Positions 51,595-61,691 of a stretch of DNA of 64,000 nt are shown here, one piece after another (the first letter of the stretch is position 1; each line of letters opens with the position of its first letter). Both the position numbers and the translations under genes were made by a program. The notes below the pieces were generated by a model. The model did not search any database, had not been told where the DNA came from, and was given only the letters and a program-made list of their open reading frames with translations. Source of the DNA: Synechococcus sp. Tobar12-5m-g (GTDB lineage: Bacteria; Cyanobacteriota; Cyanobacteriia; PCC-6307; Cyanobiaceae); NCBI RefSeq assembly GCF_024345415.1, contig NZ_JAGQBB010000002.1:148399-212398 (forward strand), written 5' to 3'.

Positions 51595-51673
51595 GACTGG
51601 GAGGGCGACCCGTCGATTCTGACAAGCCGTGTAACGAAGCGTGAAGCCGGGCCGGGCGGCGAGGCCCCCGCTT

Positions 51674-51991
51674 TCAGGAGATGCCGATCCAGGCGCGCAG
51701 GGTGTTCAGGGGTTGATCTTCGAGGGCGCAGAAATCCAGCTGGTTGATGTTGCGCACCTTGGCACTTCTGCCCTGGGCGAGCCGGGAATCGAAAGTGGGC
51801 AGATGGTCCCGCTGAAACCGATAGGGCTCTGGATAGAACAACAACGAGCAGATCTTGAAGATGGCAAGGTGAAAATGATTGGTTCGTAGGTCATTACCCA
51901 TCGTGAATCCCACCACGAAAGCCTCATCGTGAAGGGTGAATCCACTGCCCAGCAGCGCATGGACGCAATCATGACAATGGAGGTCGATCAT
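51674..51991 (-). CDS. Small protein with Coq4-type HDxxH-x11-E metal motif
   Basis: A 105-residue protein from the ATG at 51991. It begins MIDLHCHDCVHALLGSG, continuing with FTLHDEAF, so HDCVH is followed by exactly 11 residues and then Glu: the HDxxH-x11-E zinc motif known from Coq4, a quinone-biosynthesis scaffold with a cyanobacterial homologue. The rest (FHLAIFKICSLLFYPEPYRFQRDHLPTFDSRLAQGRSAKVRNINQLDF) is helical. It is much shorter than Coq4 (~225 aa), so it is a minimal or distant relative. A TTG 12 bases upstream is an alternative start. It follows the hli gene after 31 bases. Confidence 0.62.
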   Translation of the reverse strand: MIDLHCHDCVHALLGSGFTLHDEAFVVGFTMGNDLRTNHFHLAIFKICSLLFYPEPYRFQRDHLPTFDSRLAQGRSAKVRNINQLDFCALEDQPLNTLRAWIGIS

Positions 51992-52022
51992 GCCGGGCAA
52001 GGCCTTGAGGGCCCGCTGCCGC

Positions 52023-52253
52023 TCAGCCCAGAACCGAGCGCAGGGCCAGCCGCAACTGCCCGACGATGCCTTCGCCGGTGAGCAGCTCCCCGACGATCGC
52101 CGCCAGGAAGCCCAGCATGGCCACCCGCCCGTTGAGCCGCTCCACCCCCGCCAGGGCCGCAATGTTCCAGGGCAGATCGCCGGTCATGCTGGAGCCGAAG
52201 CGCTCGATGGGTTCGTAGTGAAAGTCATCCTGGGGCTTGAGATCGTCGTGCAT
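52023..52253 (-). CDS. hli: High-light-inducible protein (Hlip/Scp)
   Basis: A 76-residue single-helix protein of the chlorophyll a/b-binding family. The motif VERLNGRVAMLGFLAAIVGELLTGEGIVGQL (residues about 37-67) supplies the ExxNGRxAMxG chlorophyll-binding core. Hlips protect photosystems and guide chlorophyll recycling under light stress at the thylakoid. The N-terminal part is polar (DDLKPQDDFHYEPIERFG). It lies 52 bases after the DUF1993 gene on the same strand. Confidence 0.93.
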   Translation of the reverse strand: MHDDLKPQDDFHYEPIERFGSSMTGDLPWNIAALAGVERLNGRVAMLGFLAAIVGELLTGEGIVGQLRLALRSVLG

Positions 52254-52305
52254 CGGGAGGAAGGGAAAACAGGCGAAACAGGAGCGTGTACCAGGGGAGC
52301 GGGCC

Positions 52306-52815
52306 TCAGGGTTCGCCGAGAAAATCCCGCTTGCCCAGCACCACGCCGTTGTGGCGCAGCAGGTCGTAGGCGGTGGTGCAATGGAAGTAAACGTTGGGCA
52401 GTACGAACGTGGTCAGGAAGGGCAAGCCCTCCATCGTGATTGTCTCGCCCCGTCCGATCGGCACCGTCACCTGCCGGTTCTGCGATCCTTCCAGCAGTTC
52501 AGCCGAAACGCTGTCGAGATAGGTGATCGTGCGCTCCAGCCGATCGATCAGTTCGCCGAAGCTGGTTTCGTTGTCCTCCATCGCTGGGGCCTCGCCTCCC
52601 GCCAGCCGGGCCACGCCCCGCCGGGCGATGTCGGAGGCGATCTGCACCTGCCGCACCAGCGGGAACATGTCCGGAAAGAGGCGGCTCTGCAGCAGCACCT
52701 GGGGCTCGATGCCCCGGGCCTCGGCATGGGACTGGCCCTTGCGCAACACCCCAGCCAGGTTGCTCAGGGTGCGCCTCAGGGGTGGAACCGCAACGGCATG
52801 CATGGAGAGATCCAT
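52306..52815 (-). CDS. DUF1993 family protein
   Basis: A 169-residue helical protein matching DUF1993 in length and pattern: MDLSMHAVAVPPLRRTLSNLAGVLRKGQSHAEARG at the start, LFPDMFPLVRQVQIASDIARRGVARLAG, SFGELIDRLERTITYLDSV and FLTTFVLPNVYFHCTTAYDLLRHNGV. The fold is DinB-like (four helices). Function is unknown. The ATG at 52815 was chosen over 52887 because the family begins with this segment and the extension would cross into the divergent metallophosphoesterase leader. Confidence 0.87.
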   Translation of the reverse strand: MDLSMHAVAVPPLRRTLSNLAGVLRKGQSHAEARGIEPQVLLQSRLFPDMFPLVRQVQIASDIARRGVARLAGGEAPAMEDNETSFGELIDRLERTITYLDSVSAELLEGSQNRQVTVPIGRGETITMEGLPFLTTFVLPNVYFHCTTAYDLLRHNGVVLGKRDFLGEP

Positions 52816-53781
52816 GGGTTGCTCTTCAGCCTTCAGGGACACCGTCAGCCTAGAAACACCCGGCCCGTCTCCCATCCCTGCCGCCATTGGTAGCTTCAGC
52901 CCATGGTGCCTCCGCTCTCCCGCCGCCGCTTCCTGGGCCTCGCCGCCGGCGCGTTGGGATCGGGCGCCATCGGTGCCGGCGCATACGGAACCGTCGGGGC
53001 CAGATCCGTCGTGGCGGGATCGGTGGCGGCGGGCCTGAGGTGCCGCCGCGGGCCGATCTGCGTCTGGCGCTGATCTCCGACCTCAACGCCGGCTACGGCT
53101 CCACCAGCTACACCGCCGAAGTGGACCGTGCCATCGCCCTCATCCCGTCGCTGCGGCCCGATCTGGTGCTCTGCGCCGGGGACATGGTGGCCGGTCAGAA
53201 GACCAGCCTCACCACCACCCAGCTCACCGCGATGTGGGCGGCCTTCGAGCGCCGCATCCTCTCCCCGCTGCGGCGGGCCGGGCTTCCCTTCGCGCCCACC
53301 GTGGGCAACCATGACGCCTTGGCCAGCCGTGCCGGCGGCAGCTACCTGTTCGAGTGCGAGCGGCAGGAGGCGGCCCGCTTCTGGCGCCGCCGTCAGAGCA
53401 GCCGCTGGCCTCTCCTTCGTGGACGCCAGCGGCTTTCCGTTCTTCTATTCCATTCTGCAGGACGGCCTGTTCCTGCTGGTCTGGGACGCCTCCTCGGCGC
53501 TGGTGCCGTGCTCGCCGGGGCCGAAGCACTGCGCCAGCTGATGGAACGGCATGACGTGGCGGCCTACATCAGCGGTCACCAGCACGCCTACTACCCGGCC
53601 CGGCTGGGCCAGCTCGATCTTTTCAACCTCGGCGCCACCGGCAGTGGCCCCCGGCCGTTGCTGCAGGGGGGGTGCCGCCCCCTTCCAGACCCTCACCGTG
53701 CTCGACCTCGCTTGGAGCACCGGGCGCACCACCGACACCACCATCAACCTGCGAACGATGCAACCGGTGGCACGTGAAGGC

Positions 53782-55221
<1,440 letters not shown>

Positions 55222-55258
55222 GGATTCCGGGTGCCTGAGCAGACGGTCAGTGTCCGTC

Positions 55259-56515
55259 CTAGGGGGCAGGGGGCGTTGGGGCTGTCTCCGTTGCAGCACG
55301 CCCCGCCTCCGCAGCTGCCGCCTTCGGTGGACTGGGCTCACGCAGGAACAGGGGCAGGGAGGCTGGGCTCCCATGGGTGACCTGGCTCTCCTGCGCCACC
55401 TCGCCCCGGCTGAAGGCCAGCCAGCGGAAATCGCCCAGGGCCGTTGGATCCACCAGCCGCAGCAGCGCTTCGCGGCGGCTCAACAGATCGCCCAGCTCGG
55501 CGTCTTCCTGGTGCTGCAGCCCATGCAGCCGCTCGGCCAGCCCCAGGGCCAGCAGGGCTTCCCCCTGGCGGCACTGGCCCAGGGTCGCCCAGCCGCTGGC
55601 GGCGGCGGCAGCCAGCAGGCTGTCGATGCAGAGGTGGGCGGTGAGGTCCCAGGCCCCCGGCTCGACCAGGGGATCGGCGCTGGCCCGCTGGCCCCGGTAG
55701 GCCATCAGGGTGCCGTTGGCGCGCTGGGGCCCGTAGTAGCGCCAGGCCTCCAGCGCGTAGTCGATCACCAGGAGGCGGCCCCGCCAGACGCCCCGGCCGC
55801 AGGCCTCCAGCCAGGGGGCCAGGCCCGGGTGCAGCTCCGTGCACCAACCATCGGGCCGCTGCTGCCCTGGCGGCCAAAGGCCAAGGGGCTGCAGCGACGC
55901 CGCCGCCGCCGGCTCCAGGGGCTCGCCCTGCTCCAACCGCAACGCCCCCTGGTGGAGCACCACCCGCTGTTGCCGCCAGCCATCGCCGCCGCGCACGATC
56001 CTCTCCACTGCCAGGGCATCGAGCACCTCATGGGCCAGCACCACCCCCAGCACGGGCCGTGCCGCCAGCTCCTCGAAGCCGCTCCAGCGCACCGGCAGCG
56101 GGCAGCCGCGCAGCCGCAGCCGCAGCCGCTGCCGCGCCGCCATGCCCCCGTTGGGCTCCACCAGCACCAGCTCGGTGCGCGCCGCCAGCGGCGGCCAGCC
56201 GGCCGCCAGGGCCTCGGCCAGCTGGGCCGCCAGATCCCCCTCGCCGGGGCCGGTTTCCACCAGGCTCAAGTGCACCGCCGGATCATCCGGCGCCAGTTCC
56301 TGCAGCCATTCGGCGAGCTGGGGAGCCAGCAGGGCGGCGAAGTCTTCACCGAGCGACGGGGCGGTGGCGAAGTCGCCGTGGCGGCCCAGACGAAGCCGGC
56401 CCGCTCCATAGGCGCCGTGGTCGGGGTCGTGCAGGGCCCATGCCATGAACAGGGAGAACGGCACGCTGCCGCCCGCCGCCGTGAGGCGCTGGTGCAGCCA
56501 GGCGGGAATGGACAC
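55259..56515 (-). CDS. SAM-dependent methyltransferase, MidA/NDUFAF7-like (DUF185)
   Basis: A 418-residue protein from GTG 56515 (ATG 56584 would add 23 residues). DUF185 blocks are PFSLFMAWALHDPDHGAYGAGR, GDFATAPSLGEDFAALLAPQLAEWL, LSLVETGPGEGDLAAQLAEAL (SAM-binding), LVLVEPNGGM and VLAHEVLDALAVERI. The eukaryotic relative methylates a complex I subunit; here the target is unknown, though the neighbour is an NADH dehydrogenase. The C-terminus is a low-complexity Ala/Glu/Pro tail. It is divergent from the Psb32-like gene. Confidence 0.85.
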   Translation of the reverse strand: MSIPAWLHQRLTAAGGSVPFSLFMAWALHDPDHGAYGAGRLRLGRHGDFATAPSLGEDFAALLAPQLAEWLQELAPDDPAVHLSLVETGPGEGDLAAQLAEALAAGWPPLAARTELVLVEPNGGMAARQRLRLRLRGCPLPVRWSGFEELAARPVLGVVLAHEVLDALAVERIVRGGDGWRQQRVVLHQGALRLEQGEPLEPAAAASLQPLGLWPPGQQRPDGWCTELHPGLAPWLEACGRGVWRGRLLVIDYALEAWRYYGPQRANGTLMAYRGQRASADPLVEPGAWDLTAHLCIDSLLAAAAASGWATLGQCRQGEALLALGLAERLHGLQHQEDAELGDLLSRREALLRLVDPTALGDFRWLAFSRGEVAQESQVTHGSPASLPLFLREPSPPKAAAAEAGRAATETAPTPPAP

Positions 56516-56562
56516 GGCAGGCGCCCGGGTCGAAGAGAATGCAGGGTCACTGAAGCAGCCGC

Positions 56563-57420
56563 ATGGGTCAAGCCGCCGGATCACCCCTCCCCTCCGCCGG
56601 TGCCATCCCCCCCGCCGGGGCCCTCGGCACCGTGCTAGGCCTGCTCGCCGCCGTGCTGCTGCTGCTGACTCCGCTGGCAGGGCAGGTCCAGGCCGCCGAC
56701 AACCCGGCGCTTCTGCCGGATCACTTCACCCCGGTGATCGACCTGGCCCGGGCACTCAGCGATGGCCAGCGGGCCAGCCTGGAACGGGAGCTCACCGCGT
56801 TCGAAACCAGCAGTGGCTGGAAACTGCGGGTGCTCACCCAGTACGAGCGCACCCCCGGCTTGGCGGTGAAGGACTTCTGGGGGCTCGATGAGCGCAGCCT
56901 CGTGCTGGTGGCCGATCCCCGCGGCGGCAACCTGCTCAACTTCAACGTGGGCGACGCCCTGTTCGCCCTTATGCCCCGCACCTTCTGGGTGGAACTCCAG
57001 ACCCGCTTCGGCAACCAGTACTACGTGCGCGACCATGGCGAAGACGGCGCGATCGTGGATGCCCTGGGGGCCGTGGAGACCTGCCTGGAGCGGGGTGGCT
57101 GCCAGGTGGTGCCGGGACTGCCCCAGGAGCAGTGGCTGCTCACCTTCTGCACCTCGGTGCTGGGCGGGCTGATCGTCGGCTTCGCCGGCTATCCCCGCAA
57201 GGAGGGCGACCGGGTGGCCTGGAGCTGGGTGCTGCTGCTCTCGCCGCTCTGGGGGATGCTGTTCCTGGTGTTCGGCCTCGGGCCGGTGGTCACCCGCACC
57301 GCCGATCTGCTGCCGGTGCTGCGCAACGGCCTGGGCTTCCTTGGAAGCGCTGTGCTGGCCTATCTGATCGCCCAGAGAACCGTGGGGAAACCACCGCTGG
57401 CAGGTGGCGATCAGGCCTGA
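56563..57420 (+). CDS. psb32: TPM-domain protein (Psb32/TLP18.3-like)
   Basis: A 285-residue protein with an N-terminal signal (LGTVLGLLAAVLLLLTPLAGQVQAAD), a TPM (TLP18.3/Psb32/MOLO-1) domain at about residues 50-200 (VIDLARALSDGQRASLERELTAFETSSGWKLRVLTQYE; DERSLVLVADPRGGNLLNFNVGDALFALMPRTFW) and two C-terminal helices (LTFCTSVLGGLIVGFAG; VLLLSPLWGMLFLVFGLG). The domain has phosphatase-like folds and in photosynthetic organisms aids photosystem II repair. It is the TPM domain plus an anchor that supports this call. Confidence 0.85.
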   Translation: MGQAAGSPLPSAGAIPPAGALGTVLGLLAAVLLLLTPLAGQVQAADNPALLPDHFTPVIDLARALSDGQRASLERELTAFETSSGWKLRVLTQYERTPGLAVKDFWGLDERSLVLVADPRGGNLLNFNVGDALFALMPRTFWVELQTRFGNQYYVRDHGEDGAIVDALGAVETCLERGGCQVVPGLPQEQWLLTFCTSVLGGLIVGFAGYPRKEGDRVAWSWVLLLSPLWGMLFLVFGLGPVVTRTADLLPVLRNGLGFLGSAVLAYLIAQRTVGKPPLAGGDQA

Positions 57421-57448
57421 GCGAAACCATCTCGGCGTCGCATGGGGA

Positions 57449-58327
57449 TCAGGGCGTGGTGGAGCTGGCTTCCTGCAGGGCACAGACCAGGGAGCCGGGC
57501 TTGCAGGATTCGGACTGGGACTTCGGCGCCCTGGCGATGTCGGCGCGGCGGTTGTCGAGCGTGGCCCTCAGAAAGGCCAGGTTGGCGTCGTAGAAGCGCT
57601 TGAGCTCGGCGAAGCGCTTGACCGGCTGCCGGTAGAAACTCTGACCGGACAGGGTGGGAAAGGAAGCCCACTCCGGCGCCAGGCGGGCGGCCAGCTCAGG
57701 GGTCATCTCGCCCCGATCGGCCAGGTGCAGGGCGCCCCGGTGGCGGACCAGAAAGAGGGCTGCCTGGTCCTGCACGTCGGGGCCGAAGCCGTTGAGGCCA
57801 AGCTTGCGGCTGGCGATCGCCCAGGTGGGGGGCATGAACTGGTAAGCGCCCGCTGCGGCGCTGACGTAGCCCGAGGTGCGCATCACCCGGTTGGGATGGC
57901 GATCCAGGGAGGCCATCAAGGAACCTCCGAACAGGATCCAGTAGCCCTGGTCGAGGCCATTGGCCCAGGTGCCTTCGGCGAAGCGGATCGTGTTGAGCAG
58001 CGCCCGGCGCTCGGCGGTGATCGCGAAGGAACTGGGTTGGTCCACGGCTTCTTCCTGTGCCACCACCGCCACGGAATTGGCCTCAAGGGGCGCGTTGACA
58101 CTGGGGAGCCGGATGGCATCCCAGCCGCTGGCCTTAGCCGGTGCGATCAAGCCGAACAGCAGGGCCGGAATCAACAGGCGCAGGGAGGGCGAGAGACGTT
58201 TGGGCAAACCGGGATCGGGGGGAAAGGGACGGGAGGGTGGGCCGACCAGGGGGTGACTGGGCCGGGTCGGTTGGATGGTGATGGGGATTGACTTGGACCT
58301 GATCACGAGGATCAACCCGCGGACCAT
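57449..58327 (-). CDS. Exported muramidase (lysozyme-like, COG4678)
   Basis: A peptidoglycan hydrolase. The catalytic region is well visible: LNTIRFAEGTWANGLDQGYWILFGGSLMASLDRHPNRVMRTSGYVSAAAGAYQFMPPTWAIASRKLGLNGFGPDVQDQAALFLVRHRGAL, with the catalytic Glu in RFAEGT. It ends with CKPGSLVCALQ. An export signal (LLIPALLFGLIAPAKA) is preceded by a long basic stretch, so the start is uncertain: ATG 58327 gives 292 residues, a TTG at 58209 would start directly before the signal (253 residues). It converges with psb32. Confidence 0.85.
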   Translation of the reverse strand: MVRGLILVIRSKSIPITIQPTRPSHPLVGPPSRPFPPDPGLPKRLSPSLRLLIPALLFGLIAPAKASGWDAIRLPSVNAPLEANSVAVVAQEEAVDQPSSFAITAERRALLNTIRFAEGTWANGLDQGYWILFGGSLMASLDRHPNRVMRTSGYVSAAAGAYQFMPPTWAIASRKLGLNGFGPDVQDQAALFLVRHRGALHLADRGEMTPELAARLAPEWASFPTLSGQSFYRQPVKRFAELKRFYDANLAFLRATLDNRRADIARAPKSQSESCKPGSLVCALQEASSTTP

Positions 58328-58744
58328 GACGAAGAAATCCAGGGAATGGTGTCGTGAATGCGACAGACATCCAGGGAAGATGAACTGAAAAAGCTGGTTG
58401 AACCTGGATGAGCGCTGATTCGGAACGAATGGAAGCTCAGCGAACAATCAAGGGAGGAAACAACGATCCGGGGGCCGTCGTGGGGATGAATGGATACATC
58501 GCGGCGGGCTTCGTCGCCCGATAACTTGTCAAACGATCTTCAGGCCTGCCTTGTGATTAGTGACAGTCGCACAACCGTCCACTCGTTATCAGAACTGGCA
58601 CAAGGGGTTCACATCATCGACCCCCACAGGGATTTCTGATGCTCTGCTCGCCATCTTTGCTGATGATCAGAACTACTGATTGAACCCATAAATCCGTCGT
58701 GGATCGCACCAGAAGTCTTGCGCTGCAGCCCTGCCACCCCAGGG
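58328..58744. other. Intergenic stretch with one short possible peptide gene
   Basis: 417 bases without a standard gene. It holds the 38-codon frame described separately (58408-58524, plus strand). A hairpin CGGGC/GCCCG lies within that frame. I see no recognisable tRNA, promoter or terminator with confidence in the remaining sequence, which is noticeably less GC-rich than the surroundings. Confidence 0.5.
58408..58524 (+). CDS. Possible 38-residue Gly-rich peptide (RiPP-precursor-like)
   Basis: Read by eye: ATG 58408, TAA at 58522-58524. The sequence begins MSADSERMEAQRTIKGG and ends AVVGMNGYIAAGFVAR. A polar, charged N-terminal part is followed by a GG and a small, Gly/Ala/Asn-rich C-terminal part. 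IAAGFV also occurs in the grrA core (residues 73-78). No good ribosome-binding site is visible. Existence as a gene is a guess, made because the composition is unlike neighbouring non-coding DNA. Confidence 0.3.
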   Translation: MSADSERMEAQRTIKGGNNDPGAVVGMNGYIAAGFVAR

Positions 58745-59815
58745 TCAGGCGTTGCAGGAGGCGAAGGATGTGATCGCCGCGGCCGCCTGCTCGGCCCCAC
58801 CCGTGGCCAGGGCGTCCCCACGGGCCGGAAGCAGGGGCCGGTCAAGCTCCCAGTCGCCGGCCAGCAGCTGGGCCTGGCTCAGCAGCCGGTGGGGACCGTG
58901 GCGTTGCAGCTCCCCCTCCATCACCGCCGCCTCAGCAAAGCCCTGCCGCTCCACCAAGTGAATGCCCATCCCATGGCTGAGAGCCTCGCAGAAAGTGCTG
59001 TAGCCGGCCTTGCTGATCAGTCGTCCGCACAGGGGCATCACCTCCAGGGGGCGGACCCCCGGGGGCAGCCGTCGCACGTTGGGGGCAGCGGCACTGGTGG
59101 AATCGGAACTGATGAAGCACCAGTCCGGCCAGCGGCCGAACAGGTCCGGGCTGAGGGGGAAGCCCATGCCGCCGAAGCTCACCAGCACGCTGCGCCGCCG
59201 ATCCAGCGGCAGATCGAGCTGGCGTCGCAGCTGCTCGGCATCCAGCCTGGGCGCCGCGGCGGTGAGGCCCACTTGCGTTTCAGGCAAGCCCCAGTCCATC
59301 GCCAGCGAAAAGGGGCAGCGGATCAGCCGCTGGCCCCGGCGGTAGAGGGCCCGATAGAGCTCCGCCCAGGCCAGGAATTCGCCGCCCATCGGTTCATAGA
59401 TGTCATCCCAGCCGAAGTTGCCCATCCAGATCAACGGCAGGCCGGCGGCAGCGGCCAGTTGGGCGGCGGCCGGCGGCACATCCCCCAGCAGGATCGCCGG
59501 GCCCTCCTGGGCAGCAAGCCAGGCGGCCTCGGCGGCGATCTGGGCCGGCAAGCGCCGCTCCAGGGCCGCCAGGGCGGCGAGGGTGGCGGCGGCCTCCACG
59601 CCGAGGGCGTTGGCCTGCACCGTGCCCACATCCCAGCCGCAGGGGCGGTGTTCAAACGGCACCGGTCCGAAGGCGCCGGTCAGGAAGGCGGCCGGCAGGG
59701 AGCTGGAGATCACCAGCCGCCACTGCGGCTGAACGGCCGCCAGCGCCAGCAGCACCGAGGCCACCCGCGAGCCATGGCCGTAGCCATGGCCACTGACGCA
59801 GGCATAGATCAGCAC
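58745..59815 (-). CDS. GT-B type glycosyltransferase (GHGYGH family)
   Basis: A 356-residue protein with the N-terminal motif YACVSGHGYGHGSRV, found in glycosyltransferases related to the N-terminal half of plant arabinokinases and to predicted MurG-like transferases. C-terminal GT-B features are RSVLVSFGGMGFPL and KAGYSTFCEALSHGMGIHLVERQGFAEAAVMEGEL, the nucleotide-sugar lobe. The sugar and acceptor are not evident. Its start overlaps the stop of the phosphoesterase upstream by seven bases. Confidence 0.78.
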   Translation of the reverse strand: MLIYACVSGHGYGHGSRVASVLLALAAVQPQWRLVISSSLPAAFLTGAFGPVPFEHRPCGWDVGTVQANALGVEAAATLAALAALERRLPAQIAAEAAWLAAQEGPAILLGDVPPAAAQLAAAAGLPLIWMGNFGWDDIYEPMGGEFLAWAELYRALYRRGQRLIRCPFSLAMDWGLPETQVGLTAAAPRLDAEQLRRQLDLPLDRRRSVLVSFGGMGFPLSPDLFGRWPDWCFISSDSTSAAAPNVRRLPPGVRPLEVMPLCGRLISKAGYSTFCEALSHGMGIHLVERQGFAEAAVMEGELQRHGPHRLLSQAQLLAGDWELDRPLLPARGDALATGGAEQAAAAITSFASCNA

Positions 59816-60660
59816 GGCACGGCCAGGGCCTGCTCCACAAGGGTCTGCTCATAAAGGAGCTGGCCCTGGGGGCTGTACCAGCGGTGGCTGGCATGCACCA
59901 GGCGATGACCATCCAGCTCCGCCCAGGAGAAGTGGCGCAGGTGCCGGCCCTGGGCATCCATGCCGTGGCGGGGCACGCAGGCGGCATTGAGATAGGCGGT
60001 GCCGCGGCGATCGAGCAGGAAGCTGCGTCGCTCACCTCGGCCCCGCCGGAGCTGGTGATGCATGTGGCCGAACACCACCAGCGGCAGGGGCCGCTGCCGC
60101 TGGATGCGATCGATCGCCTGGGCCAGGTCCATGTCGCCCCAGTCGCGGGCCGGTGATTTCCAGTCACGGCCGCAGGGGTCTTTGGCTTCGCTGCCCAGCC
60201 CGCTGGGGCCGGAATGGGCCAGCACCACCAGGGGCATCGCTGGATCCGCCCCGAGCGCGGCGGCGGAGATCCGTCCGGCTGAGTCCTCCGAGGTGACCGG
60301 ACCCCACAGCGCCTTCACCCCCATCGAGAGGCGATAGCCGCCACCGGCACTGGCCGGACGGGCCCCCACCACCGCGAGGCCCGGGGGATCGAGCTCACAG
60401 CGCCGCCAGCCGCAGTGGCGTTCGCCGAGCAGGTCGATCTGCCGCTGCAGCTTGCGGCCACTGTCGTCCTTGCCGGTGTCGTGGTTACCGAGGATGCAGG
60501 CCAGGGGCTGCTCGACGCCGGCCAGGCTGGCGGCGATCCGCTCCTGGCCATCGCTCAGGTCCCCCACCACCAGCACCGCATCGGGAGCCAGGATGCCCAG
60601 CAGAGCCACATCGGCCCGATCCCACTGCCCGTGCAGATCCCCGGCAATGGCAATGCGCAT
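59809..60660 (-). CDS. TIGR04168-type calcineurin-like phosphoesterase
   Basis: A 283-residue metallophosphoesterase of the cyanobacterial/plant TIGR04168 type. Metal-site motifs in order: IAGDLHGQW (D-x-H), VVGDLSDGQ (GD), ILGNHDTGKDD (GNHD), VVLAHSGPSG (GH-like) and VVFGHMHHQL (GHxH). The substrate is unknown. The ATG at 60660 begins MRIAIAGD, exactly at the metal site, so no N-terminal extension is used. Divergent from nadA over 55 bases. Confidence 0.87.
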   Translation of the reverse strand: MRIAIAGDLHGQWDRADVALLGILAPDAVLVVGDLSDGQERIAASLAGVEQPLACILGNHDTGKDDSGRKLQRQIDLLGERHCGWRRCELDPPGLAVVGARPASAGGGYRLSMGVKALWGPVTSEDSAGRISAAALGADPAMPLVVLAHSGPSGLGSEAKDPCGRDWKSPARDWGDMDLAQAIDRIQRQRPLPLVVFGHMHHQLRRGRGERRSFLLDRRGTAYLNAACVPRHGMDAQGRHLRHFSWAELDGHRLVHASHRWYSPQGQLLYEQTLVEQALAVPC

Positions 60661-60715
60661 CTGGGCCGTGTCGAATCCCTAGGCTGGTGGCATCCTGCCT
60701 CAACTGAGCATCCGG

Positions 60716-61678
60716 TTGGTTTTCGCGGCTACCCGAACCCTGTCAGCTCCGCCCCGGCACGCCCTGCCGCAGGCCATCGACGCCCTGCGCCGGGAGCGCA
60801 ACGCCGTGATCCTGGCGCACTACTACCAGAACGCTGAAATTCAGGACATTGCCGATTTCATCGGCGATTCGCTCGACCTCTCCCGCCAGGCCGCCGCCAC
60901 CGACGCCGAGGTGATCGTGTTCTGCGGCGTCCATTTCATGGCCGAAACCGCCAAGATCCTCAACCCAGGCAAAACCGTGCTGCTGCCGGACCTGGAGGCG
61001 GGCTGCTCCCTGGCCGATGCCTGCCCCGAAGACGGCTTCGCTGCCTTCCGCGCCCAGCACCCCGACCACATCGTGGTGAGCTACATCAACTGCTCGGCGG
61101 CCGTGAAGGCCCAGAGCGACCTGATCTGCACCAGCAGCAACGCCGTGAGCCTGGTGCAGCAGCTTCCGGCGGACCGGCCGATCCTGTTTGCTCCCGATCA
61201 GAACCTGGGCCGCTGGGTGGCCCAGCAGAGCGGCCGCGAGCTCACCCTCTGGCCCGGCAGCTGCATCGTGCACGAAACCTTCAGCGAGCAGGCCGTGATG
61301 GCCCTGAAGCTGGAGCATCCCGGCGCCGAGGTGATCGCCCACCCGGAATGCCTGCCCAACCTGCTGGATCTGGCCGACTTCATCGGCTCCACCAGCAAGC
61401 TGCTGCAGCGCGCCGACACCAGCGAGGCCAGCGCGTTCATCGTGCTCACCGAGCCAGGCATCCTTCACCAGATGCGCCGGAAGCTGCCCCAGAAAACCTT
61501 CCATGAGGTGCCCGGGCAGGACGGCTGCAGCTGCAACGCCTGTCCGTACATGCGGCTGAACACGCTCGAGAAGCTGTGGCGTTGCCTTGCCACCCTGGAG
61601 CCGGCGATCGAGCTCGACGAGGAGATTCGCGTGCGGGCCCTTGCCCCGATCCAGCGGATGCTGGCGATGAGCGCCTGA
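60716..61678 (+). CDS. nadA: Quinolinate synthase
   Basis: Condenses iminoaspartate and dihydroxyacetone phosphate to quinolinate in NAD synthesis, using a 4Fe-4S cluster. The 320-residue product shows [54 protein letters not shown] (first Cys ligand), [12 protein letters not shown], and [19 protein letters not shown] (C-terminal Cys ligand). The start is TTG 60716, chosen because no ATG or GTG fits; the true start could be slightly different. Confidence 0.94.
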   Translation: MVFAATRTLSAPPRHALPQAIDALRRERNAVILAHYYQNAEIQDIADFIGDSLDLSRQAAATDAEVIVFCGVHFMAETAKILNPGKTVLLPDLEAGCSLADACPEDGFAAFRAQHPDHIVVSYINCSAAVKAQSDLICTSSNAVSLVQQLPADRPILFAPDQNLGRWVAQQSGRELTLWPGSCIVHETFSEQAVMALKLEHPGAEVIAHPECLPNLLDLADFIGSTSKLLQRADTSEASAFIVLTEPGILHQMRRKLPQKTFHEVPGQDGCSCNACPYMRLNTLEKLWRCLATLEPAIELDEEIRVRALAPIQRMLAMSA

Positions 61679-61691
61679 TCCGGGTCCGCCA

